Below are positions 18,140 through 28,134 of a DNA stretch of 64,000 nt, one piece after another; the first letter of the stretch is position 1, and every line of letters starts with the position of its first letter. A program made the position numbers and the translations under genes. The DNA lies in contig NZ_JAOSLC020000003.1 of NCBI RefSeq assembly GCF_026191475.2, positions 2,201,001-2,265,000 on the forward strand, read 5' to 3'. A model generated the notes under the pieces. The model ran no database searches. It saw only the letters and a program-made list of their open reading frames with translations, and had not been told where the DNA came from. Origin of the DNA: Polaribacter ponticola (lineage in GTDB: Bacteria > Bacteroidota > Bacteroidia > Flavobacteriales > Flavobacteriaceae).

Positions 18140-19705
18140 TTATTTTTTGTTACTTATATTTATTTTTTCTTTAATTATTGTAGCTATCGGTTTGTTTTGA
18201 ATTTTGCTTTCTAGCCAAGAAAAAATATCTAAATATAAAAAAGCTCTTTTTTCATAAGGATGATTTTCATACTTTTTTAATTTAGTGTGAATTTTCTTAA
18301 ACTCATTTTTTATTTCATGCGGAAAAACATCGCTTAAATCTCTAATAGATGTTAAAAACACTTTTTGTACTTCTTGTAAATTTTCCATTTTTAATAAAAA
18401 CTTATAGGTATCTACAAATTGCCTTTCTAAATCATAATCTAAACCACATTCATAATGAGCAATTAAGTTTAATATTCTTGCAAAGCATTGTAAATCTTCA
18501 GCAGAACTCAAGTTCTTCGATTTAATAATCTTTTGTAAATATGCTATGCAAAGTTCATTTTTACCCATACCAAAATATAGGCAAGCAATTTTATAATAAA
18601 ACATTACTATATAATGATTGTCTAATCTGCTTTTATAATTTTCAATTTTTTTATTTATAATTTCAACTAAATATTCTCCGTCAACAAAAGTTGCTTCTAG
18701 AAAATGTAGATGTAATTTATTAGCATATAAATACTGAAAAATCAAAATTTCTGTATTCGTATTTAAAGGAATTATATTTTGTTCAACTTCTAGTTCAAAA
18801 GACTTTAGTTCAGCTTTAAAAGTAGATTCCTTTTGAACAAAAAAAGAAGCTTCCAACAAATAATTTAAACCTTTTAAGTAAAAAACGGGGTGTTGATTAA
18901 TGTGTTTATGATCCTCTTTAAATAAATCGACCCATTTTCTAGCATATTTATAACTCTGAATAAAATCTTGAGTTAAAAAACTAAACCATAAATGAGATTT
19001 GTAAAGCCATAATTTTTCTCTAAAACCAAAAGTGTTAAAATCGTACTTTGGAAGTTTGCTGTAAAAATATTCGTTTATAAATTCTAGTTCTTCATTGTTT
19101 TTTACATACCCGTTTTGTAGTAAATGACTATATAATTGTAAAGATAAATTAGATAATTTACTTGCAATTACGTTTTGTTGACTTAAAGTTTTAGCTTGTA
19201 CAGAAAGTTGATCGGCTCTATTGCTTAAACTTCTTGTAATGTATTGTGTTTCAATTACTTTTTCAAGTTCTACTATTTCGTAAGCAATGTTTTTTTCTTC
19301 ATTTTCTAAGGCTAAATTTTTAGCTTTATCTAATAATTTTAAACTTTGCTTGTATAAACCTTTTTGATAAAGAACTGTCGCAAAATCTAACTGTTCTCTA
19401 ATCTGAATTCTAATATTTTTATGAGCAGGATTTAATCTTAAACTAATTAAAATTTGCTTGTATAAATGTGCTTTTAAGTTAGAAAGCTGTTGTTTGGAAA
19501 CAATACCACTACTAATAATAGTTTTTTCGTCATAAACTTTAAGTTTTTCTAAAAACTTAAAGAGGGAGAAAAATTTAGCATCCACATTACCTCCTAATCT
19601 ACCTACATAGAGGTTAAATTGTCTTTTCTCAGACTTTGTTAAAGATTTAATTAAAACAAAAAGAGCATCATTTTGATGATTGGCTAATGTAACAATTTTA
19701 CTCAT
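18140..19705 (-). CDS. Conserved flavobacterial protein of unknown function, helical repeats
   Basis: A 521-residue protein that I recognise only as a conserved Bacteroidetes hypothetical. It opens SKIVTLANHQNDALFVLIKSL and is rich in Leu, Lys and Tyr with regularly spaced amphipathic helices. Segments such as LYQKGLYKQSLKLLDKAKNLA resemble TPR units, suggesting an alpha-solenoid. No signal peptide, membrane segment or catalytic motif is visible. It is divergent from leuA, with about 130 bp between the starts, so the two may share control sequences. Its function cannot be given from the sequence. Confidence 0.75.
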   Translation of the reverse strand: MSKIVTLANHQNDALFVLIKSLTKSEKRQFNLYVGRLGGNVDAKFFSLFKFLEKLKVYDEKTIISSGIVSKQQLSNLKAHLYKQILISLRLNPAHKNIRIQIREQLDFATVLYQKGLYKQSLKLLDKAKNLALENEEKNIAYEIVELEKVIETQYITRSLSNRADQLSVQAKTLSQQNVIASKLSNLSLQLYSHLLQNGYVKNNEELEFINEYFYSKLPKYDFNTFGFREKLWLYKSHLWFSFLTQDFIQSYKYARKWVDLFKEDHKHINQHPVFYLKGLNYLLEASFFVQKESTFKAELKSFELEVEQNIIPLNTNTEILIFQYLYANKLHLHFLEATFVDGEYLVEIINKKIENYKSRLDNHYIVMFYYKIACLYFGMGKNELCIAYLQKIIKSKNLSSAEDLQCFARILNLIAHYECGLDYDLERQFVDTYKFLLKMENLQEVQKVFLTSIRDLSDVFPHEIKNEFKKIHTKLKKYENHPYEKRAFLYLDIFSWLESKIQNKPIATIIKEKINISNKK

Positions 19706-19836
19706 AATACATTGATAGTAAATACTTTGTATTTTTTCTAATTGAATTAGAAATCGTGAAAGTTAGAAATTAAAAGTATTTAATGAATATGCAATATATA
19801 CATTTGATTAAATATAAAGTTAATCTTTACAAAATT

Positions 19837-21012
19837 ATGCAAGACAATAAAGTTCAAATTTTTGATACAACTCTTAGAGATGGAGAACAAGTTCCAGGTT
19901 GTAAGTTAGATACTAAACAAAAACTAGTTATTGCAGAAAGATTAGATTTACTTGGAGTAAATGTAATTGAGGCAGGATTTCCAGTTTCTAGTCCTGGAGA
20001 TTTTAATTCAGTTTCCGAGATTGCTAAAATTGTGAAAAATGCAACTGTTTGTGGTTTAACAAGGGCTGTTGAAAATGATATTAAAGTTGCAGCAGAAGCT
20101 TTAAAATATGCAAAGTATCCTAGAATACATACAGGAATTGGAACAAGCGATTCTCATATAAAATTTAAATTTAACTCAACAAGAGAAAAAGTAATTGAAA
20201 GAGCTGTAAATGCCGTTTCGTACTCAAAATCTTTTGTAGAAGATGTAGAGTTTTATGCAGAAGATGCAGGTAGAACAGATAATGTGTTTTTAGCAAAGAT
20301 ATGTGAAGAAGTTATTAAAGCAGGTGCAACAGTTTTAAATATACCAGATACAACGGGTTATTGCTTACCAGAAGAGTATGGAGCAAAAATGAAGTATTTA
20401 CGAGAAAATGTAAAAGGCATAGAAAATGTAATTCTTTCTTGTCATTGTCATAACGACTTAGGAATGGCAACAGCAAACTCAATTGCAGGTGTAATTAATG
20501 GAGCGCGTCAAATAGAATGTACAATTAACGGTATTGGAGAGCGTGCAGGAAATACGGCTTTAGAAGAGGTTGTAATGGTTTTAAAACAGCATCCTTATTT
20601 AAACTTAGAAACGAGTATTAATACAAAATTGTTGTACGATACAAGTATAATGGTTCGTGAAAGTATGGGAATGCCTGTGCAACCTAATAAAGCAATTGTT
20701 GGAGCTAATGCATTTGCTCATAGTTCTGGAATTCATCAAGATGGCGTTATAAAAAACAGAGAAACTTATGAAATTATGGATCCTGAAGATGTTGGTGTTA
20801 CTGAGAGTGCTATTGTTTTAACTGCTAGAAGTGGTAGAGCTGCCTTAGCTTATAGAGCTAAAAAAATAGGTTATGAATTAACTAAAGTTCAATTAGACAT
20901 TTCTTATAAAGCTTTTCTAGATACTGCTGATAAACAAAAAGAAGTAAAAGACGATGATATTCATACAATAATGAAAGAAGTAAATAAAATTTCTAAAATT
21001 GAAATCGCTTAA
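19837..21012 (+). CDS. leuA: 2-isopropylmalate synthase, short form without regulatory domain
   Basis: Condenses acetyl-CoA with 2-oxoisovalerate, the first committed leucine step. The TIM-barrel motifs are intact: [16 protein letters not shown] at residues 9-24, [12 protein letters not shown] with the metal-binding His pair, and GIHQDGVIK. The frame is open from 19783, but the ATG at 19837 begins exactly at the family N-terminus, while the 18 upstream codons look untranslated. The protein has 391 residues and stops soon after the linker, so the C-terminal leucine-binding domain of long LeuA is absent. Feedback inhibition of the classical kind is therefore not expected. leuB follows after 52 bp. 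Confidence 0.9.
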   Translation: MQDNKVQIFDTTLRDGEQVPGCKLDTKQKLVIAERLDLLGVNVIEAGFPVSSPGDFNSVSEIAKIVKNATVCGLTRAVENDIKVAAEALKYAKYPRIHTGIGTSDSHIKFKFNSTREKVIERAVNAVSYSKSFVEDVEFYAEDAGRTDNVFLAKICEEVIKAGATVLNIPDTTGYCLPEEYGAKMKYLRENVKGIENVILSCHCHNDLGMATANSIAGVINGARQIECTINGIGERAGNTALEEVVMVLKQHPYLNLETSINTKLLYDTSIMVRESMGMPVQPNKAIVGANAFAHSSGIHQDGVIKNRETYEIMDPEDVGVTESAIVLTARSGRAALAYRAKKIGYELTKVQLDISYKAFLDTADKQKEVKDDDIHTIMKEVNKISKIEIA

Positions 21013-21064
21013 ATAATAAATTTAAAGTACATTTGATTGTATAGATATAAAATAAAGTAGACTA

Positions 21065-22186
21065 ATGAAAGTAACAATAGCTGTAATTCCCGGAGATGGT
21101 ATTGGTCCAGAAGTAATCAATCAAGCTAAAAAAGCATTAAATGCTGTAGCAGATACTTACAATCATGTTTTTATTTATAAAGAAGCTCAAATGGGAGCGT
21201 GTGCAATAGACGAAACGGGTAATCCTTTACCAGAAGAAACTTTAAAAATTTGCAAAAAATCTGATGCAATTTTGTTTGGAGCGATAGGAGATCCTAAATT
21301 TGATAATGATCCAACTGCTACAGTACGTCCAGAACAAGGTTTATTACGTTTGCGTAAAGAATTAGGCTTGTATTGTAACGTAAGACCAGTAAAAGCTTAC
21401 GATAAGTTAATAGCAAATTCACCTTTAAAAGAAGAAATAATTAAAGGAACAGATATTGCTATTTTTAGAGAATTAACTGGCGGTATTTATTTTGGAATTA
21501 AAGAGTTAAGTGATGATAAAAAAGTAGCTTTTGATGGTTGTTCTTATTCCGAAGATGAAATTTCTAGAATTACGCATCTTGCATTTAAAGCAGCTCAAAA
21601 TAGAAGGAAAAAAGTTACTTTAGTAGATAAAGCAAATGTGTTAGAAACTTCTCGTTTATGGAGAAAAACTGTAACAGATATTGCTAAAGAATATAAAAAT
21701 GTGGAATTAGAGTTTTTATTTGTAGATAATGCTGCAATGCAAATAATACTAAATCCAAAGCAATTTGATGTAATCTTAACAGAAAATTTATTTGGAGATA
21801 TAATTTCTGATGAAGCTAGTGTAATAGGAGGTTCAATTGGGTTATTAGCGTCTTCTTCTATTGGAGATGAAAGCGCTCTTTTCGAACCAATACACGGTTC
21901 TTTTCCACAAGCTAAAGGGAAAGATATAGCTAATCCGTTAGCGTCAATTTTATCAGCAGCTATGATGTTAGAACATTTAGGTTTGCATGAAGAAGCAGAT
22001 GCAATTGAAAGAGCTGTAGAGAAATCTTTATCATTAGGTATTACTACAGAAGATATTAAAATAAACGATAATTTTTCTGCTAGTACCTCTAAAGTAGGCG
22101 ATTTTATAGCAGATTATATAGCGAATCAAGAAGATAGTAATTTAAATTTCAAGAATATACACATGGGGCAAAGCACCATAATTTAA
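21065..22186 (+). CDS. leuB: 3-isopropylmalate dehydrogenase
   Basis: Oxidises and decarboxylates 3-isopropylmalate with NAD. The 373-residue protein starts with IAVIPGDGIGPEV and has the substrate motif GLLRLRKELGLYCNVRP, the NAD-binding segment EPIHGSFPQAKGKDIANP and the catalytic region LVDKANVLETSRLWR. It follows leuA in the same direction. leuC and leuD, which make its substrate, are not in the window, so they must lie elsewhere. Downstream, a 325-bp gap before ilvD holds the Ile/Val-rich leader peptide and an attenuator-like terminator. Confidence 0.95.
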   Translation: MKVTIAVIPGDGIGPEVINQAKKALNAVADTYNHVFIYKEAQMGACAIDETGNPLPEETLKICKKSDAILFGAIGDPKFDNDPTATVRPEQGLLRLRKELGLYCNVRPVKAYDKLIANSPLKEEIIKGTDIAIFRELTGGIYFGIKELSDDKKVAFDGCSYSEDEISRITHLAFKAAQNRRKKVTLVDKANVLETSRLWRKTVTDIAKEYKNVELEFLFVDNAAMQIILNPKQFDVILTENLFGDIISDEASVIGGSIGLLASSSIGDESALFEPIHGSFPQAKGKDIANPLASILSAAMMLEHLGLHEEADAIERAVEKSLSLGITTEDIKINDNFSASTSKVGDFIADYIANQEDSNLNFKNIHMGQSTII

Positions 22187-22220
22187 TTTAGAGATTTATT
22201 TTCAATAAGATTTTATAAAA

Positions 22221-22283
22221 ATGAAAAAACAAATTTTAAATATTATTTCTATTAGTATCGTCATCGTAATTATTACGTCATGA
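22221..22283 (+). CDS. ilv operon leader peptide (Ile/Val-rich)
   Basis: A 20-codon frame encodes MKKQILNIISISIVIVIITS, with eight Ile, two Val and one Leu. It stops 32 bases before a strong terminator hairpin (22315-22343), and ilvD starts 168 bases after that. This is the layout of transcription attenuation by stalled translation: shortage of branched-chain aminoacyl-tRNA would stall the ribosome in the Ile/Val run and favour readthrough into ilvDBNC. The composition and placement are read directly; the mechanism is inferred from the enteric ilv leaders. Confidence 0.75.
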   Translation: MKKQILNIISISIVIVIITS

Positions 22284-22314
22284 TAAGGAAATTATATTTA
22301 GATTTTTTAAATAG

Positions 22315-22343
22315 AACCTTCCATTAAAATGGGAGGTTTTTTT
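22315..22343 (+). terminator. Attenuator-type terminator before ilvD
   Basis: The stem AACCTTCCA / TGGGAGGTT (one G-T pair) has a 6-base loop and is followed by a run of T. It lies between the Ile/Val leader and ilvD and would stop transcription before the operon unless disrupted. About 165 bp from here to ilvD show no other element I can support. Confidence 0.8.
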
Positions 22344-22510
22344 ATGAATTTATTTAATGATTGAATATCATATTTAATTTAAGCTAATATACTTGTAATC
22401 AATAATTTATACTTTTTTTGAATACCTGAATTTAAAGAATGTTATTGAAGTATATTCAATAAAAATAGAGAAACATAGTAATTTAGACAACAAATTGAAT
22501 AAAACAGTAG

Positions 22511-24187
22511 ATGAAATTAAATAAACACAGTAGCAGATTAACACAAGATGAATCTCAGCCAGCATCTCAAGCAATGTTGTACGCTGTAGGTTTAACTGAT
22601 GAAGATATGAGCAAAGCTCAAGTTGGTATTGCAAGTACAGGTTACGATGGTAATCCTTGTAACATGCACTTAAACAATTTGGCTGCTGAGGTAAAAGTTG
22701 AATCTAAAATTGCTGGTTTAGTAGGTTTAGGGTTTAATACAATTGGTGTTTCAGACGGAATTTCTATGGGAACTTCTGGTATGAATTATTCATTAGCTTC
22801 AAGAGATATTATTGCAGATTCTATTGAAACTGTTATGAATGCACAAAGTTATGATGCGTTGGTTTCTGTAGTTGGTTGCGATAAAAATATGCCAGGAGCC
22901 GTAATTGCAATGTTGCGTTTAAACCGTCCGTCAATTATGATGTATGGCGGAACAATTGCATCAGGAAGTTACAAAGGAAAAAAATTAAATATAGTATCAG
23001 CTTTTGAGGCTTTAGGTCAAAAAGTATCAGGAGAAATAGAAGAAGACGAATATAGAGAAATTATAAAAAGAGCAATTCCAGGAGCAGGTGCTTGTGGCGG
23101 AATGTACACCGCAAATACTATGGCTTCTGCGATTGAATGTATGGGTTTTGCATTGCCTTATAATTCATCTATACCAGCAGAAAATCCTAATAAATTATCT
23201 GAAGCAGAAAGAACCGCTTTAGCTATTAAAAATTTATTAGAACTAGATTTAAAGCCTTTAGATATTATTTCTAAAAAATCGTTGGAAAATGCAATAGCAA
23301 TTGTAAATGCATTAGGAGGATCTACAAATGCAGTATTGCACTTTTTAGCAATTGCACACGCAGCAAATATTGAATTTACTTTAGAAGATTTTCAAAAAGT
23401 AAGTGATAGAACGCCATTAATTGCAGATTTAAAACCATCTGGAAAATACTTAATGGAAGATGTTCATGGGGTTGGTGGAACACCTGCAATTATGAAATAT
23501 TTATTGCAAGAAGGATATTTACATGGAGATTGCTTAACAGTTACAGGTAAAACGTTAGCAGAAAATTTAGCGAATGTTGAAGCAATGGAATTTGAAGATC
23601 AAGATGTAGTTTTTCCAAAAGATAAAGCATTAAAATCATCAGGTAACATTCAAATTATTTATGGAAACCTTGCAGAAGAAGGTGCTGTTGCAAAAATTTC
23701 TGGAAACGAAGGGTTGCTTTTTGAAGGAAAAGCAGTGGTTTACGATGGAGAGCAAGCAGCAAATACAGGTATTTCTAACGGAGAAGTAGAAAGAGGAGAT
23801 GTAGTCGTCATAAGGTATGTTGGACCTAAAGGAGGACCAGGAATGCCAGAAATGTTAAAACCAACTTCTTTAATTATGGGAGCAGGTTTAGGAAAATCTG
23901 TAGCTTTAATTACAGATGGTCGTTTTTCTGGAGGAACGCATGGTTTTGTGGTCGGACATATTACACCAGAAGCACAATCTGGAGGAACTATTGGAATTCT
24001 TGAAACAGGTGATAAAATTAGAATTAGTGCAGAAGACAACTCTATTAATGTTTTACTTTCTGAAGAAGAATTAGCAGAAAGAAAAGCAAAATGGGTTGCA
24101 CCAGCATTAAAGCATAAAAAAGGAATTTTGTACAAATATGCTAAAATGGTAGCATCTGCATCTAAAGGATGTATAACTGACGAATAA
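22511..24187 (+). CDS. ilvD: Dihydroxy-acid dehydratase
   Basis: Dehydrates 2,3-dihydroxy acids in valine and isoleucine synthesis. The 558 residues include the Fe-S cysteines in [11 protein letters not shown] (C50), [10 protein letters not shown] and [16 protein letters not shown], plus [16 protein letters not shown] near the C-terminus. Length and motif order are normal. It is the first gene of ilvDBNC and lies behind the leader and attenuator. A 101-bp spacer with a purine-rich/pyrimidine-rich inverted pattern separates it from ilvB. Confidence 0.96.
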   Translation: MKLNKHSSRLTQDESQPASQAMLYAVGLTDEDMSKAQVGIASTGYDGNPCNMHLNNLAAEVKVESKIAGLVGLGFNTIGVSDGISMGTSGMNYSLASRDIIADSIETVMNAQSYDALVSVVGCDKNMPGAVIAMLRLNRPSIMMYGGTIASGSYKGKKLNIVSAFEALGQKVSGEIEEDEYREIIKRAIPGAGACGGMYTANTMASAIECMGFALPYNSSIPAENPNKLSEAERTALAIKNLLELDLKPLDIISKKSLENAIAIVNALGGSTNAVLHFLAIAHAANIEFTLEDFQKVSDRTPLIADLKPSGKYLMEDVHGVGGTPAIMKYLLQEGYLHGDCLTVTGKTLAENLANVEAMEFEDQDVVFPKDKALKSSGNIQIIYGNLAEEGAVAKISGNEGLLFEGKAVVYDGEQAANTGISNGEVERGDVVVIRYVGPKGGPGMPEMLKPTSLIMGAGLGKSVALITDGRFSGGTHGFVVGHITPEAQSGGTIGILETGDKIRISAEDNSINVLLSEEELAERKAKWVAPALKHKKGILYKYAKMVASASKGCITDE

Positions 24188-24287
24188 TAAAAGAATCAAG
24201 AAGAGAGAAATAAGAAAATAGAGAAAAGTAAAAGATTGTAAAGTCTTTATGTTATCATCTCTATTCTTTCATCTAAAAATATAAGAA
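24188..24287. repeat. Purine/pyrimidine inverted pattern between ilvD and ilvB
   Basis: A purine-rich half (AAGAAGAGAGAAATAAG near 24198) is followed by a pyrimidine-rich half (ATCTCTATTCTTTCATCT near 24256), forming a loose inverted repeat. A similar arrangement lies between gmk and nadD (63825-63895). Confidence 0.4.
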
Positions 24288-24288
24288 T

Positions 24289-26023
24289 ATGGAAACACAA
24301 ACCATAAAAAACGAACAAAATACAACAACAGTTACAGAAAGAATTTCTGGTAGCGAAGCAATTGTAAGATGTTTAATAGCTGAAGACACAAAAATAATTT
24401 ACGGTTATCCTGGTGGAGCAATTATGCCGGTTTATGATGAATTATATAAATATCAAGATAAAATTCATCACGTTTTAACACGTCATGAGCAAGGTGCTAC
24501 GCATTCTGCACAAGGCTTTGCAAGAATTTCTGGTAAAGTGGGTGTTTGTATTGCAACTTCTGGTCCGGGAGCAACCAATTTAATTACCGGTATTGCAGAT
24601 GCACAAATAGATTCTACACCAATGGTGTGTATTACGGGTCAGGTTTTTTCTCATTTATTAGGTTCTGATGCATTTCAAGAAACAGATATTGTTGGTATTT
24701 CTACTCCAGTCACAAAATGGAATTGTCAAGTAACAAAAGCTTCAGACATTCCTGCTGCAATTGCAAAAGCATTTTACATTGCAAAAAGTGGAAGACCTGG
24801 ACCTGTTTTAATAGATATTACTAAAGATGCTCAATTAGAAGAATTCGATTTTTCTTATGAAAAATGTACAAGAGTAAGAAGTTATAATCCAGTTCCAAAA
24901 ACAGAAATAGCCTCTGTAGAAGCTGCAGCTAAATTAATTAATGCAGCTAAAAAACCATTAGTTGTTTGGGGTCAAGGTGTTATTTTAAGCGAAGCTGAAG
25001 AAGCATTTAAAGCCGTAATTGAAAAGGCAGGAATACCTTCTGCATGGACAATTTTAGGGGCTTCTGCAATTCCAACTTCACATCCATTAAATGTTGGTAT
25101 GGTTGGTATGCATGGTAATTATGCGCCAAATGTTTTAACTAATGATTGCGATGTTTTAATAGCTATTGGTATGCGTTTTGATGACCGTGTTACTGGTAAG
25201 TTAGATACATATGCAACACAAGCAAAAGTTATTCATTTTGAAATTGATCCGGCAGAAGTAGATAAAAATGTAAAGACAGATGTTGCTGTCTCTGGGAGAT
25301 GCAAAAGCTAGTTTAGAAATGTTATTGCCTTTATTAAATGAAAATACGCATCCAGAATGGTGTAAAGAATTTGCAGATTTATACGCTATTGAGTATGAAA
25401 AAGTAATTAAAGACGATATTCTTCCAACGAAAGATGGATTAACAATGGGTGAAGTGCTGCATCAAATTAACATTCAAAGTAAAGGTAACGCAGCAATTGT
25501 AAGTGATGTTGGTCAACATCAAATGATTGCTTGTAGATATGCAGAGTTCAACAAAACTAAAAGTAATATTACTTCTGGCGGATTAGGTACAATGGGCTTT
25601 GGTTTGCCTGCAGCAATTGGTGCTAAAATGGCTGCTCCAGATAGAGAAGTTGTTTCTATTTCTGGTGATGGTGGTTACCAAATGACAATTCAAGAATTGG
25701 GTACAATTTTTCAACAAAGAGCAGCAGTAAAAGTAGTGGTTTTAAATAACGAATTTTTAGGAATGGTACGTCAATGGCAACAGTTGTTTTTTGACAAACG
25801 TTATGCATCAACAGAGATGGTGAATCCAAATTTTGTTGCCATAGCAGAAGGTTATTACATAAAAGCAAGAAAAGTTACTAAAAGAGAAGATTTAGCAGAT
25901 GCTGTTAAAGAAATGATGGAAAGTAAAGAAGCTTACTTTTTAGAAGTTTGTGTAGAAAAAGAAGGAAATGTTTTTCCAATGATACCTACAGGAGCAAGTG
26001 TTTCAGATATAAGATTAGAATAA
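24289..26023 (+). CDS. ilvB: Acetolactate synthase large subunit, frameshifted
   Basis: A TPP enzyme joining pyruvate with pyruvate or 2-oxobutyrate. The first frame (to about 25290) holds the TPP-activating RHEQGATHSAQGFAR, and the second holds GDGGYQMTIQ...LNNEFLG, the metal/TPP motif. Frame one runs out in VAVSGRCKS while the family expects V-A-V-L-G-D. Removing one base from the TCTCT stretch near 25289-25293 restores AVLGDAKASLEMLLPLL, giving 578 aa. This is the only insertion-type shift in the window and is not in a homopolymer. The rest of the operon is intact, so an error is more likely than loss. ilvN follows 1 bp later. Confidence 0.9.
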
Positions 26024-26024
26024 T

Positions 26025-26555
26025 ATGAGCGTAGAAAAACAATTATATTCAGTATCTATTTATACTGAAAACAATATTGGATTGTTGAACAGAATTTCAG
26101 CAATTTTCCAAAGAAGACATATAAATATAGAAAGTTTAAATATTTCTCCATCAGAAATAGAAGGTGTTTCTAAATTTATCATTGTAGTAGATATGACTGA
26201 AGATAATGTAAAGAAAATTATTGGTCAGATAGAAAAACAAGTAGAAGTTATTAAAGCTTACTATCATAATCTTGATGAAATTATTTATCAAATTTCAGGA
26301 CTGTTTAAAATTAAATCTGAATTACTGTTTGAAGAACCTCAAATTCAGAATATAATTAAGGAAAGTCATGCTAGAATAGTTACTGTAAACAAAGACTTTT
26401 TTGTTCTTGAAAAATCAGGAAAAAAAGAAGAAGTAGTAGCATTATATAATCAATTAAGCGTTTTTGGTATTATGCAATACACAAGATCTGGTTTAATTTC
26501 AGTGACCAAAGAAGAGATGAAAATATCATCATTACTAGAAAAATACAACAACTAA
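26025..26555 (+). CDS. ilvN: Acetolactate synthase small (regulatory) subunit
   Basis: The ACT-domain partner of IlvB that confers valine feedback and raises activity. The 176-residue protein opens with the ACT signature SIYTENNIGLLNRISAIFQRR (split here across residues 9-29) and INIESLNIS, and continues with a C-terminal AHAS-small-subunit domain (SHARIVTVNKDFFVLEKSG). It begins 1 bp after ilvB and ends 10 bp before ilvC, so the three are tightly linked. Nothing is missing. Confidence 0.93.
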   Translation: MSVEKQLYSVSIYTENNIGLLNRISAIFQRRHINIESLNISPSEIEGVSKFIIVVDMTEDNVKKIIGQIEKQVEVIKAYYHNLDEIIYQISGLFKIKSELLFEEPQIQNIIKESHARIVTVNKDFFVLEKSGKKEEVVALYNQLSVFGIMQYTRSGLISVTKEEMKISSLLEKYNN

Positions 26556-26565
26556 ATAAATTAAA

Positions 26566-28041
26566 ATGTCAAATTATTTTAACACATTAACATTAAGAGA
26601 AAAATTAGAACAATTAGGAAAATGTCGTTTTATGGACGCTTCAGAATTTGAAGACGGAGTAGCAGCATTAAAAGGAAAGAAAATTGTTATTGTAGGTTGT
26701 GGTGCACAAGGTTTAAACCAAGGTTTAAACATGAGAGAATCTGGTTTAGATATTTCTTATACTTTAAGACAAGCTGCAATTGATCAAAAGAGACAATCTT
26801 TTATCAATGCATCATCAAATAATTTTGAGGTTGGTTCTTATGAAGAAATGTTACCAAGTGCAGATGTAGTAATTAATTTAACTCCAGATAAACAACATAC
26901 AAATGTTGTAAACGCAGTAATGCCTTTAATGAAAAAAGGAGCGACTTTATCGTATTCTCACGGTTTTAATATCGTTGAAGAAGGTATGAAAGTTCGTGAA
27001 GATTTAACGGTAATTATGGTGGCGCCAAAGTCTCCAGGATCTGAAGTTAGAGAAGAATATAAAAGAGGATTTGGAGTACCAACATTAATTGCTGTTCACC
27101 CAGAAAACGATCCACAAGGAAAAGGATGGGCAGAAGCAAAAGCTTATGCAGTAGGAACTGGAGGTAACAGAGCGGGAGTTTTAGAATCTTCTTTTGTTGC
27201 TGAGGTAAAGTCTGATTTAATGGGAGAACAAACAATTTTATGTGGTTTGTTACAAACAGGAGCAATTTTATCTTTCGATAAAATGGTAGAAGAAGGAATT
27301 GAGCCTGGTTATGCAGGTAAATTAATTCAATATGGTTGGGAAACTGTAACGGAAGCTTTAAAGCATGGTGGAATTACAAACATGATGGACAGATTGTCTA
27401 ATCCTGCAAAAGTAGAAGCGTTTCGTTTATCAGAAGAATTAAAAGACATTATGCGTCCATTGTTCCAAAAACATATGGATGATATTATGACAGGTCATTT
27501 CTCTCAAACGATGATGGAAGATTGGTCAAATGATGATAAAAACTTATTAACTTGGAGAGCTGCAACAGGAGAAACTGCTTTTGAAAAACAAGTAATTACA
27601 ACCGATGAAATTCCAGAACAAGAATATTTTGATCACGGAACTTTATTAGTTGCTTTTGTAAGATCTGGTGTAGAGTTAGCTTTTGAAGCAATGACAGATT
27701 CTGGAATTATAGACGCATCTGCATATTATGAATCTTTGCACGAAACTCCATTAATTGCAAATACAATTGCAAGAATGAAATTAGCAGAAATGAACCGTGT
27801 AATTTCTGATACTGCAGAATATGGTTGTTATTTATTTGACCATGCTTGTAAGCCTTTATTAACAGTTTTTATGAAGGATGTAAAAACAAATGTTATTGGT
27901 AAATCATTCAGTTCAGAAAATGGTGTTGATAATCAAGAATTAATTAGAATTAATGCTATTATTAGAAATCATCCTGTAGAAATTGTAGGTGCTAAATTAA
28001 GAACTGCAATGACAGCAATGAAAGTAATAAAATCGGCATAA
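26566..28041 (+). CDS. ilvC: Ketol-acid reductoisomerase, long (class II) form
   Basis: Isomerises and reduces acetolactate with NADPH. At 491 residues it is the long form seen in enteric bacteria and plants rather than the ~330-aa class I enzyme. The cofactor loop [17 protein letters not shown] spans residues 40-56; [14 protein letters not shown] and [13 protein letters not shown] mark the first catalytic domain, and a second knotted domain repeat follows. It is the last gene of ilvDBNC. A terminator at 28085-28122 separates it from ilvA. Confidence 0.95.
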   Translation: MSNYFNTLTLREKLEQLGKCRFMDASEFEDGVAALKGKKIVIVGCGAQGLNQGLNMRESGLDISYTLRQAAIDQKRQSFINASSNNFEVGSYEEMLPSADVVINLTPDKQHTNVVNAVMPLMKKGATLSYSHGFNIVEEGMKVREDLTVIMVAPKSPGSEVREEYKRGFGVPTLIAVHPENDPQGKGWAEAKAYAVGTGGNRAGVLESSFVAEVKSDLMGEQTILCGLLQTGAILSFDKMVEEGIEPGYAGKLIQYGWETVTEALKHGGITNMMDRLSNPAKVEAFRLSEELKDIMRPLFQKHMDDIMTGHFSQTMMEDWSNDDKNLLTWRAATGETAFEKQVITTDEIPEQEYFDHGTLLVAFVRSGVELAFEAMTDSGIIDASAYYESLHETPLIANTIARMKLAEMNRVISDTAEYGCYLFDHACKPLLTVFMKDVKTNVIGKSFSSENGVDNQELIRINAIIRNHPVEIVGAKLRTAMTAMKVIKSA

Positions 28042-28084
28042 TTTAATTATACAATGGATCGTGTTCCATTGTTGAAAAATATCA

Positions 28085-28122
28085 AAACCTGTCAGATTTA
28101 ATTCTCTGACAGGTTCTCTTTT
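28085..28122 (+). terminator. Terminator after ilvC
   Basis: The stem AAACCTGTCAGA / TCTGACAGGTT with an 8-base loop is followed by CTCTTTTT. It ends the ilvDBNC transcript about 13 bases before the ilvA start. Confidence 0.8.
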
Positions 28123-28134
28123 TATATTCGACCC

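Noticed and set aside
22187..22510. T-box or other riboswitch before ilvD
   Set aside because: No T-box motif or aptamer-like conserved core is visible; the Ile/Val leader and terminator explain the gap better.
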